Assembly: GCA_050943535.1 (NCBI GenBank)
Contig: JBMNPJ010000003.1
Location: forward strand, 186,001 to 250,000
DNA length: 64,000 bases
Source: Massiliimalia sp050943535
Lineage (GTDB): Bacteria > Bacillota > Clostridia > Oscillospirales > Ruminococcaceae
Direction: 5' to 3'
Shown piece after piece: positions 24,677-32,556 of the stretch. The stretch's first letter is position 1, and each line of letters begins with the position of its first letter. Position numbers and translations under genes: made by a program. Under the pieces are notes generated by a model. It saw nothing but the letters and a program-made list of their open reading frames with translations. It did not search any database and was not told where the DNA came from.

Positions 24677-25024
24677 ATGGACATCATAGGAAAAAAGGTT
24701 ACTGTGACGGTTGACAGGCCTTTAGGCAGCTGTCATCCTAAACATCAAAATATTTGTTATCCCGTTAATTATGGGTATGTCAAAGGAATTATGGCTCCCG
24801 ACGGTGAGGAACAGGATGCCTATATTTTAGGAGTCACGGTTCCAGTAGAGGAATTTACAGGAATTGTGGCAGCAGTCATTCACCGAAAAAATGACGTGGA
24901 GGACAAGTGGGTTGTGGTACCGGAAAAAACCAGCTGGACAGCGGAAGAGATCCGTCAACAGACATGGTTTCAGGAGCAGTATTTTGATTCGCAGATTACA
25001 GTATCAGAAAAACGGCTGCCATGA
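24677..25024 (+). CDS. Short type I inorganic pyrophosphatase-like protein
   Basis: A 115-aa protein related to soluble family I pyrophosphatases (usually 165-180 aa). YPVNYGYV and the metal-binding loop DGEEQDAYILG are recognisable, followed by a NDVEDKW segment. The usual DGDPxD loop has Glu in place of the second Asp, and the N- and C-terminal parts of the normal enzyme are missing. It may be an active minimal form or have another substrate. It starts three bases after ctpA and its stop codon lies inside the terminator stem. Confidence 0.75.
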   Translation: MDIIGKKVTVTVDRPLGSCHPKHQNICYPVNYGYVKGIMAPDGEEQDAYILGVTVPVEEFTGIVAAVIHRKNDVEDKWVVVPEKTSWTAEEIRQQTWFQEQYFDSQITVSEKRLP

Positions 25025-25044
25025 AAAGGGCAGCCGATTCTTTT
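25013..25044 (+). terminator. Terminator overlapping the pyrophosphatase-like gene end
   Basis: CGGCTGCC (25013-25020) pairs with GGCAGCCG (25029-25036); the TGA stop lies in the loop and ATTCTTTT follows. Confidence 0.8.
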
Positions 25045-25197
25045 CCTCGAGGAGAATTCCACAAATATTTTATAAAATGTTCATCTGCCTAGATAGATCC
25101 TGCTGCAGAAAAGTGATATTCTGTATAAACCCAGAGGATAAAAAAACATTGTTTTTTCAAAAGTTTCTGAATTGTCCGTGGCCAAAGCAGTTTAGTA

Positions 25198-25226
25198 TTG
25201 ACACATAGCCGGACATTTCTTATAAT
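25198..25226 (+). promoter_or_regulatory. Promoter of greA-lysS
   Basis: A consensus TTGACA (25198-25203), 17 bases, TATAAT (25221-25226), about 65 bases before the greA ribosome-binding site. Confidence 0.85.
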
Positions 25227-25297
25227 AAAAATATTATGTACTATGGTATGTTCAGCCGTTTTGTTTGCACGGTTCGGACAAATTAGGAGGAATTTAA

Positions 25298-25777
25298 GTG
25301 GCTGGTATCAAAAAAGTAAAGCTGACCAAAGAAGGTTTGGAAGCATTAGAAAATGAATTTGAATATTTAAAAACCGTAAAACGAAAAGAAGTTTCTGAAA
25401 AAATTAAAGTAGCACTGTCTTTTGGTGACCTTTCTGAAAACAGTGAATATGATGAAGCAAAAAATGAACAGGCTATGGTAGAAGCTCGTATTAATGAGCT
25501 GGACGCAATCCTGAAAGATGTGCATATTGTGGATGAAGGCGATATTTCCACCGATGTAGTGTCTTTGGGTACTACTGTAACTTTGAAAAACTTGAAAAAT
25601 GGAAAAGTAGATTCTTATAAAATTGTTGGTTCTACAGAAGCGGCTCCAATGAAGAAAAAGATTTCTGACGAATCACCAGTAGGAAAAGCGGTTATCGGTC
25701 ATAAAGCAGGAGAAGTTGTTGACGCCGAAGTACCGTCTGGAATTATCCAGTATGAAATTTTGGAGATTACAAAGTAA
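25298..25777 (+). CDS. greA: Transcription elongation factor GreA
   Basis: A 159-aa factor that stimulates cleavage of backtracked RNA by RNA polymerase. The N-terminal coiled coil (residues 1-75) carries the tip motif GDLSENSEYDEAK, with the two acidic residues needed for cleavage. The C-terminal FKBP-like domain contains SPVGKAVIGHKAGE. It uses a GTG start after AGGAGG and lies 15 bases upstream of lysS, a common pairing in Firmicutes. Confidence 0.96.
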   Translation: MAGIKKVKLTKEGLEALENEFEYLKTVKRKEVSEKIKVALSFGDLSENSEYDEAKNEQAMVEARINELDAILKDVHIVDEGDISTDVVSLGTTVTLKNLKNGKVDSYKIVGSTEAAPMKKKISDESPVGKAVIGHKAGEVVDAEVPSGIIQYEILEITK

Positions 25778-25792
25778 GGGAGAAGTAAAAGA

Positions 25793-27292
25793 ATGAGTCA
25801 GAATCATCAGGAAGTTGATCAGAGTCAACAGGATTTAAGTGCATTTTTGCAGGTTCGTCGGGATAAATTAGCAGAACTTCGTGAAAACGGAAAAGATCCG
25901 TTTCAGATTACTACTTATCCGGTAGACAGCTATGCAAAAGATATTAACGACCGTTTTGATGAATATGAAGGCAAAGAAGTTGCCATTGCCGGACGTATTA
26001 TGCAAAAACGCGGCATGGGAAAAGCTGGATTTATTGATGTAATGGATCACAGCGGACGGATTCAGTCTTACGTACGGAAAGACCGAATCGGCGATGAGTC
26101 CTATGCTGACTTTAAAAAATATGACATTGGCGATATTATCGGAATTCGTGGGGAAGTATTCCGCACCGAAAAAGGCCAGATTTCTGTAAAAGCAAATGAA
26201 GTAACTTTGCTTTCTAAGTCTCTGCGTCCTTTGCCGGAAAAATGGCATGGTCTGAAAGATACCGATACCCGTTACCGTCAGCGTTATGTGGATTTGATCG
26301 TTAATCCGGAAGTAAAAGAAACTTTCTTAAAACGCAGCCGTATCATTACTGAAATCCGTCGCTTTTTGGATGGCGAACAGTTTGTAGAAGTAGAAACTCC
26401 AGTATTGCACAGCGTGGCAGGCGGTGCTTCTGCACGTCCATTTATTACCCATCACAATGCTCAGGGTATTGATATGTACATGCGTATTGCGCTGGAACTG
26501 CATTTGAAACGACTGATTGTAGGCGGTTTTGATCGTGTTTATGAAATCGGCCGGGTATTCCGTAACGAAGGAATGGACACCCGTCACAATCCAGAATTTA
26601 CTTTGCTGGAACTGTACCAGGCATACACTGACTACAACGGCATGATGGATATTACCGAAAATATGATCCGCACCGTTGCACAGAACGTGCTGGGTACCAC
26701 CACCATCACCTACGGTGACTATGAAATTGATTTGGGCAAACCGTTTGAACGGATTTCTATGGCAGATGCAGTCAAGAAATACAGCGGTGTAGATTTTTCT
26801 GCAGTAACTACTGTGGAAGAAGCTCGTGCTTTGGCAAAAGAACATCACATTGAATATGAAGAACGTCATCTGGTTGGGGATATTCTCAATTTGTTCTTTG
26901 ATGAGTATGTAGAAGATAAACTGATTCAGCCAACTTTTGTAACAGATTATCCGGTTGAAATTTCACCTTTGGCAAAACGGAAACCATCTGATCCAAAACT
27001 GACAGAACGGTTTGAGCTGTTTATTGTGGGCAGAGAACATGCAAACGCATTCTCTGAATTGAATGACCCAATTGACCAGAAAGAACGGTTTGAACATCAG
27101 GTAGAATTGAAACGTCAGGGCGACGATGAAGCAGCAGATATGGACGAAGACTATATTACTGCTTTGGAATATGGTCTGCCACCAACAGGCGGATTGGGCA
27201 TTGGTATTGACCGTCTGGTAATGCTGCTCACTAACAGCGATTGTATCCGTGATGTTTTGCTGTTCCCGACCATGAAACCTTTGGACAAGTAA
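25793..27292 (+). CDS. lysS: Lysyl-tRNA synthetase, class II
   Basis: A 499-aa cytoplasmic enzyme charging tRNA-Lys. The N-terminal OB fold (~60-165) binds the anticodon. Class II motif 1 is near VETPVLH, motif 2 is FRNEGMDTRHNPEFT and motif 3 is GLGIGIDRLVML. Full length and in an operon with greA. Confidence 0.97.
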   Translation: MSQNHQEVDQSQQDLSAFLQVRRDKLAELRENGKDPFQITTYPVDSYAKDINDRFDEYEGKEVAIAGRIMQKRGMGKAGFIDVMDHSGRIQSYVRKDRIGDESYADFKKYDIGDIIGIRGEVFRTEKGQISVKANEVTLLSKSLRPLPEKWHGLKDTDTRYRQRYVDLIVNPEVKETFLKRSRIITEIRRFLDGEQFVEVETPVLHSVAGGASARPFITHHNAQGIDMYMRIALELHLKRLIVGGFDRVYEIGRVFRNEGMDTRHNPEFTLLELYQAYTDYNGMMDITENMIRTVAQNVLGTTTITYGDYEIDLGKPFERISMADAVKKYSGVDFSAVTTVEEARALAKEHHIEYEERHLVGDILNLFFDEYVEDKLIQPTFVTDYPVEISPLAKRKPSDPKLTERFELFIVGREHANAFSELNDPIDQKERFEHQVELKRQGDDEAADMDEDYITALEYGLPPTGGLGIGIDRLVMLLTNSDCIRDVLLFPTMKPLDK

Positions 27293-27322
27293 TTCGTTTG
27301 TAAACAGAAAGGAGTACGAAAC

Positions 27323-28219
27323 ATGTCAGATCAGCGACAGGATAATTTGCAAAATGAAAAACCGTCTGTTCCAAAACAGCGGCGTCCGTTGACTGAGGAA
27401 GAACGGGCAAAACTGCGTCATAAGCGGGAAATGGAACTGAAACGGAGACAGCAGGTTTTGAAAAATGGTACTCCAGAAGAAAAAGAAGAGCTGTTTGCAA
27501 AAACAATGGCAACTCACAGCGCGTATCAGCAAAAAGTGGAGATTAAGCCAGTAACCTTCCGTCAAAAGTGGAGCAATTATTGGTATCACTACAAAACTCA
27601 TACCATTGCAGCTGTGCTGGGTGTGTTGTTAGTGGCGTTTTTTGTCCGGGATATGGTGACAAAAGAAAAGTACGATATCAGCATTATGGCCATTACTAAC
27701 AATGCCAATTATGTTGTAGATTATTCCGATGAGATGTTGGCATCTTGGAGTGATTACATTGAAGACGTGAATGGCGATGGTAAATGCAATGTCAGCATTG
27801 AATCTGTTGTCATGGATCAGGACGAGACAGAAGTCTATGATACTGATGAGGGTGGGGAAACCAAAACCACAAATGTAGAAGACCCGAATCAGGTTATGGC
27901 ATATACAGTGCGTTATCAGGCTAGCTTAGGTGAAGTCATGCACAATGTTTATCTGGTAGATGAGGAAAACTACGATACCTTGTTGGAAAACGAGGTTGAG
28001 TTTGTAGATTTATCTCAGTACAGTGACAGTGCCAATGTAGATGGTGATAAGTACTATGTCAAAGACAATCCATTGTTTGCTGATTTTTCCAATAAAGACC
28101 AATTGATTTTGGTAGTACGGGACGTTGCACATAGTTCTAAAAGCGATAAAGAAAAGTATGTGCAGCAGTTCGAAGATGATTTGGAAGTTGTGAAAAAAAT
28201 CATGGCAGAAGAACCTTAA
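27323..28219 (+). CDS. Hypothetical single-pass membrane protein
   Basis: A 298-aa protein of unknown function. The first ~75 residues are very rich in Lys, Arg, Gln and Glu and probably form a cytoplasmic coiled segment; one membrane helix lies at about 92-113; the remaining ~185 residues are acidic and extracytoplasmic. No catalytic motif recognised. It follows lysS by 30 bases with AAAGGAG before the ATG and ends at a terminator, so it is the last gene of the greA-lysS transcript. Confidence 0.75.
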   Translation: MSDQRQDNLQNEKPSVPKQRRPLTEEERAKLRHKREMELKRRQQVLKNGTPEEKEELFAKTMATHSAYQQKVEIKPVTFRQKWSNYWYHYKTHTIAAVLGVLLVAFFVRDMVTKEKYDISIMAITNNANYVVDYSDEMLASWSDYIEDVNGDGKCNVSIESVVMDQDETEVYDTDEGGETKTTNVEDPNQVMAYTVRYQASLGEVMHNVYLVDEENYDTLLENEVEFVDLSQYSDSANVDGDKYYVKDNPLFADFSNKDQLILVVRDVAHSSKSDKEKYVQQFEDDLEVVKKIMAEEP

Positions 28220-28226
28220 AATAATA

Positions 28227-28263
28227 AAAAATATCGTGCTGTTTAACGGCACGATATTTTTGT
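28227..28263 (+). terminator. Terminator after the greA-lysS operon
   Basis: AAAAATATCGTGC pairs with GCACGATATTTTT around a nine-base loop. Confidence 0.92.
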
Positions 28264-28323
28264 TTATAGGCAGAATTTACAGAAATTACCCAAGTGTTGT
28301 AGTCAATTTTTCTTTCTGAAAAC

Positions 28324-28352
28324 TGGACAAACTGCCCCAAATCGGATATACT
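28324..28352 (+). promoter_or_regulatory. Promoter of the pyr operon
   Basis: TGGACA (28324-28329), 17 bases, TATACT (28347-28352), placing the start just before the PyrR-binding leader. Confidence 0.8.
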
Positions 28353-28363
28353 AAACTTATACA

Positions 28364-28514
28364 AAGAGACAACCTTTAAGTTGGTCCTGTGAGGCTAGCA
28401 AGGCAGTCGGTTTGGCGAAATGAACAACCCTATACAAACGGTATTTTTATGTACAGGGATAACTGTAAGTATTGAAGCTAACAAACTGCTTTCTGGCGGC
28501 TTGTTAGCTTTTTT
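28364..28514 (+). promoter_or_regulatory. PyrR-binding transcription attenuator
   Basis: The leader holds a PyrR-binding segment with the family core GGTCCTGTGAGGCTAGCAAGG (28383 onwards). It ends in an intrinsic terminator: GCTAACAA (28477-28484) pairs with TTGTTAGC (28501-28508), followed by six T. GCTAGCAAG (28394-28402), inside the PyrR site, can pair with the terminator's CTTGTTAGC arm, giving a mutually exclusive structure. UMP-loaded PyrR would hold the binding loop and allow termination. This mode of control is established for Bacillus pyr operons. Confidence 0.88.
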
Positions 28515-28542
28515 GTTTTATAAAAAACAGGGAGGTGGCAGA

Positions 28543-29094
28543 TTGGAGAATCAAAAGGTCATTTTGGATGAAAAGGCCATGGATCGGGCGATTGCCAGAA
28601 TTTCTTATGAAATTATTGAACGAAACAAGGGCGTTCAGAATTTATGTCTGATCGGCATTTATACCAGGGGCATTCATTTGGCTGCTCGGATCGCCCGAAA
28701 AATTCAGGAAGTGGAAGGGCAGAAGATTCCTGTAGGATGGCTGGATATTACTACTAGCCGAGATGATAGAGGAGATTTGACCGGATACCAGGATAAAACC
28801 CAAATTCCCTTTGAAATTCAGGAAAAGCGGGTCGTACTGGTGGATGATGTGATTTTTACCGGACGGAGTGTGCGGAGCGCAATTGATGCATTGATGAAGC
28901 GGGGAAGACCCACATCCATTCAGCTGGCAGTGTTGGTAGACCGGGGACACCGGGAACTGCCGATTCGTGCAGATTTTATTGGTAAGAATCTGCCTACTTC
29001 CAAACAGGAGCAGGTTCAGGTTCAGGTGACAGAACTGGATGGAATCAACCAGGTAACCATTTGGGCGGAAAACGAAAAAGGCCCAAAATGCTAA
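28543..29094 (+). CDS. pyrR: PyrR: pyr mRNA-binding attenuation protein / uracil phosphoribosyltransferase
   Basis: A 183-aa protein of normal PyrR length. The PRPP-binding motif VVLVDDVIFTGRS and the basic, PyrR-type IGIYTRG and TTSRDD segments are present. It starts at the TTG at 28543, eight bases after GGGAGGTGG; the reading frame extends further upstream only through the attenuator. It heads the operon whose leader it binds, giving autoregulation by UMP. Confidence 0.95.
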   Translation: MENQKVILDEKAMDRAIARISYEIIERNKGVQNLCLIGIYTRGIHLAARIARKIQEVEGQKIPVGWLDITTSRDDRGDLTGYQDKTQIPFEIQEKRVVLVDDVIFTGRSVRSAIDALMKRGRPTSIQLAVLVDRGHRELPIRADFIGKNLPTSKQEQVQVQVTELDGINQVTIWAENEKGPKC

Positions 29095-29110
29095 AGAAAG
29101 GACAGGAGTT

Positions 29111-30394
29111 ATGGTAGTTTTAATCAAAAACGGATATGTGGTAAATCCTGCGGAGAATTTTGAGCAGACAGCGGATATCCTGATTGAAGACGGAAGAATT
29201 AAGCAGGTAGCGCCGGGAATTCAGGCGGCAGCCGACAAGGTGATCCACGCCGACAACATGGTGGTACTTCCAGGATTGGTAGATATGCATGTACATTTAC
29301 GGGATCCGGGATTTATCCATAAAGAGGATATTCTGACCGGATGTGAAGCGGCAGCAGCCGGCGGTGTCACCAGCCTGTTATGCATGCCCAATACCAAACC
29401 GGTGGTAGACAGTAAAAAAGTAGTAGAGTACATTAAAGAAAAAGCCCAGACAGCAAAATCCCGGGTGTACATTACCGGCGCTATTTCCAAGCGGCTGAAT
29501 GGGGAAGAAATGTGCGATTATGCAAAACTGAAAAAAGCAGGCATTATCGCTCTGTCTGATGATGGCCGTCCAGTGAAGAACGCGAAAATGATGACCAGTG
29601 CCTTAAAGCAGGCGAAAGAATTGGGTCTGATTGTGACTTCCCACTGTGAAGATTTGGATATCATCAACGGCGGGATTATAAACGAAGGTGAAATTTCCCG
29701 GCATTTGGGAGTAAAGGGAATGCATCGGAGCAGTGAAGACTATATTACAGCCCGAGAAATTATTCTGGCAGAGACTAATCACTGTCCGGTTCATATTGCC
29801 CATGTTTCCACCCGGCTTTCTGTGCAGCTGATTCGGGAAGCAAAAGCCAGAGGTGCTCAGGTAACAGCAGAAACCTGTCCCCACTATTTTGACATGACAG
29901 AACAGGAACTGTTAAAACAGGATGCGGATTACCGGATGAATCCCCCGCTTCGGGAAGAAGAAGACCGCAAAGCGGTGGAAGCCGGAGTATTGGATGGCAC
30001 TTTAGATTGTATTGTAACCGACCATGCACCTCATACTGCTGAAGAAAAAAGAGACTTTTTAGCAGCTCCTAACGGGGTAATCGGTATGGAAACTTCTTTT
30101 GCAGCTTCCTACACCCATCTGGTGAAATCCGGAAAACTGAGTTTGATGGGTCTGGTACGCAGAATGTCCCTCAACCCGGCCAACATTTTAGGGATTCCGG
30201 CAGGAACCTTGAATGTGGGAGCGGCAGCAGACATTGCCATTGTGGATCTGAATGAAGAATGGACGGTGGATGTCAATCAGCTCCATTCCCGTTCCAAAAA
30301 CGCAGTTTACAAAGGCAGAACCCTGACCGGGAAAGTAAAATACACCTTATTAGGCGGAAAGATCGTTTTTGACGGCGTAAATCGTCCTGAATAA
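29111..30394 (+). CDS. pyrC: Dihydroorotase
   Basis: A 427-aa class I dihydroorotase that closes N-carbamoyl-aspartate to dihydroorotate. Metal ligands lie in DMHVHLRDPG and in VTDHAPHT; GMETSF is also conserved. It follows pyrR by 16 bases with AAAGGACAGGAG upstream. The pathway partners pyrB, pyrK, pyrD and pyrE are not in this operon. Confidence 0.96.
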   Translation: MVVLIKNGYVVNPAENFEQTADILIEDGRIKQVAPGIQAAADKVIHADNMVVLPGLVDMHVHLRDPGFIHKEDILTGCEAAAAGGVTSLLCMPNTKPVVDSKKVVEYIKEKAQTAKSRVYITGAISKRLNGEEMCDYAKLKKAGIIALSDDGRPVKNAKMMTSALKQAKELGLIVTSHCEDLDIINGGIINEGEISRHLGVKGMHRSSEDYITAREIILAETNHCPVHIAHVSTRLSVQLIREAKARGAQVTAETCPHYFDMTEQELLKQDADYRMNPPLREEEDRKAVEAGVLDGTLDCIVTDHAPHTAEEKRDFLAAPNGVIGMETSFAASYTHLVKSGKLSLMGLVRRMSLNPANILGIPAGTLNVGAAADIAIVDLNEEWTVDVNQLHSRSKNAVYKGRTLTGKVKYTLLGGKIVFDGVNRPE

Positions 30395-30462
30395 AAAGAA
30401 ACCAAAAGTTTGAAAGTAAATAGAAAAATCAATAACAGTCACATTTTAGGAGGAATTTTCAA

Positions 30463-31392
30463 ATGTCAATGGATTTATTAATCGAAAAAATCGTAAAAAC
30501 CCACAACCCTACTGTAGCCGGTTTGGACCCAAAACTGGATTATGTTCCTGAATTTATTCGTCAGAAAGCTTTTGAAAAATACGGCAACACCTTAAAAGGT
30601 GCTGCAAAAGCTCTGCTGGAATTTAATAAGGGCTTAATCGACGAATTGTATGATATTGTACCTGCCATTAAACCACAGTGTGCTTACTACGAAATGTACG
30701 GCTGGCACGGCGTGAAAACCCTGTACAAAACCATGGAATACGCAAAAGAAAAGGGCATGTATGTAATCACTGACGGAAAAAGAAATGACATCGGCACCAC
30801 CATGGAAGCATATGCTACCGGACATTTGGGAAAAACTGATGTAAACGGCAGCTTAGAAGCTGGATTTTTGGGAGACTGCCTGACTGTAAACGGCTATCTG
30901 GGAACCGATGGCATTGCTCCGCTGGTAAAAGTATGCTCTGCTTATGACAAAGGAATTTTTGTTCTGGTAAAGACCTCCAACCCTTCTTCTGGTGAATTGC
31001 AGGATCGTCTGATTGACGGCAAACCGGTTTATGAAATCATGGGCGAAATGTGTGAAAACTGGGGCAAAGATCTGCCAGGTAAATATGGCTATAGCGGAGT
31101 AGGTGCTGTAGTAGGCGCTACCTATCCGGAACAGCTGAAAGAACTGCGTGCAAAAATGCCTCATACCTTTTTCTTGGTACCAGGATACGGCGCTCAGGGC
31201 GGCGGTGCAAAAGATGTAAGCTATGCTTTTGACAAGAATGGTCTGGGTGCGATTGTAAACTCCTCCAGAGGAATTATGTGCGCTTACAAAAAGGAAGGCT
31301 GCCCAGAACAAGATTACGCAAAAGCAGCACGCAGAGAAGCAATTCGCATGCGGGACGATATTCTTTCTGCCATTGCGGATATTCATCTGTAA
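30463..31392 (+). CDS. pyrF: Orotidine 5'-phosphate decarboxylase (long type)
   Basis: A 309-aa enzyme making UMP, the last step of de novo pyrimidine synthesis. It belongs to the longer bacterial type, with GLDP at residues 20-23, catalytic segment TDGKRNDIGTT and phosphate-gripper region VPGYGAQGGG. An AGGAGG site precedes the ATG. Codon use is more biased than in pyrC. Confidence 0.95.
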   Translation: MSMDLLIEKIVKTHNPTVAGLDPKLDYVPEFIRQKAFEKYGNTLKGAAKALLEFNKGLIDELYDIVPAIKPQCAYYEMYGWHGVKTLYKTMEYAKEKGMYVITDGKRNDIGTTMEAYATGHLGKTDVNGSLEAGFLGDCLTVNGYLGTDGIAPLVKVCSAYDKGIFVLVKTSNPSSGELQDRLIDGKPVYEIMGEMCENWGKDLPGKYGYSGVGAVVGATYPEQLKELRAKMPHTFFLVPGYGAQGGGAKDVSYAFDKNGLGAIVNSSRGIMCAYKKEGCPEQDYAKAARREAIRMRDDILSAIADIHL

Positions 31393-31456
31393 TGCAGTGA
31401 AAATAAAAATAGTACTGTTTGAGGAATTTGATTGAACAAGGGGATGGAATAAGAAC

Positions 31457-32554
31457 ATGATTCAGCAAACAAAAAGAGCCCATCTTATTTTAGAAAACGG
31501 TATGGTGTTTTCCGGATACAGTGTTGGAAAACAGGGGACGGTCATTGGGGAGACCGTCTTTGCAACTGGGATGACAGGATATCAGGAAACACTGACAGAC
31601 CCAAGCTACTATGGTCAGATTGTTACACAGACTTTTCCGCTGGTTGGAAATTATGGGGTAAACTCCTGGGACGGAGAATCTGTCCGCTGTTATTTAACTG
31701 GATATATTGTGCGGGAATGGTGTGAACTGCCGTCCAATTTCCGCTGTGAAAACAGCTTGGCGCATTTCCTGGAAGAACAGGGTGTGGTAGGAATTTATGG
31801 AATCGACACCCGTGCTTTAACCAAAGTCATCCGGGAAAGCGGCGTTATGAACGGTGCTATTACCACCGAGGAACACTTTGACAAAGAAGCTCTGCTGGAA
31901 AGAATCCGTGCATTTAAGATTGTGGATGCAGTAAAACAAGTATCCTGTCAGTCTGTACATGAATTTCCGGCGCAGGGAGAAACCCGGTTCCATGTAGTAC
32001 TGTTTGATTTTGGGTATAAATTTAATATTCGTCGGGAATTGCAAAAACGGGGCTGTAAGGTTACCGTCGTACCTTATGACACCACTGCAGAACAGATTGC
32101 AAAACTGGCTCCAGACGGCATCATGCTTTCTAATGGACCTGGAGACCCTGCAGAAAATACTCAGGTCATTGAAAACCTGAAACAAATCATGGACTTAAAT
32201 ATCCCTACTTTCGGCATCTGCCTGGGGCATCAGCTGACTGCTTTGGCAAATGGTGCTTCTACCACCAAATTGCTTTATGGACACAGAGGTGCTAATCAGC
32301 CGGTCATTGATGTGGACCGAGATCATACTTTTGTTACCAGCCAGAACCACGGCTATGCGGTTATGAGTGAAACTGTGGATCCTTCTATTGGATATGTCAG
32401 CCACATCAACGCTAACGATAAGAGCTGTGAAGGGGTAAAATACCTTCATCATCCTGTATTTACCGTTCAGTTCCATCCGGAAGCTTGCGGCGGTCCGCAG
32501 GATACTTCTTATTTGTTTGATGAGTTTATTGCATTGATGCAGGAGGGGAAATAA
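31457..32554 (+). CDS. carA: Carbamoyl-phosphate synthase small (glutaminase) subunit
   Basis: A 365-aa glutamine amidotransferase subunit. The class I triad is visible: Cys in FGICLGHQLT, and His and Glu in QFHPEACGG. It supplies ammonia to CarB. AAGGGGATGG precedes the ATG. Confidence 0.96.
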   Translation: MIQQTKRAHLILENGMVFSGYSVGKQGTVIGETVFATGMTGYQETLTDPSYYGQIVTQTFPLVGNYGVNSWDGESVRCYLTGYIVREWCELPSNFRCENSLAHFLEEQGVVGIYGIDTRALTKVIRESGVMNGAITTEEHFDKEALLERIRAFKIVDAVKQVSCQSVHEFPAQGETRFHVVLFDFGYKFNIRRELQKRGCKVTVVPYDTTAEQIAKLAPDGIMLSNGPGDPAENTQVIENLKQIMDLNIPTFGICLGHQLTALANGASTTKLLYGHRGANQPVIDVDRDHTFVTSQNHGYAVMSETVDPSIGYVSHINANDKSCEGVKYLHHPVFTVQFHPEACGGPQDTSYLFDEFIALMQEGK

Positions 32555-32556
32555 CT

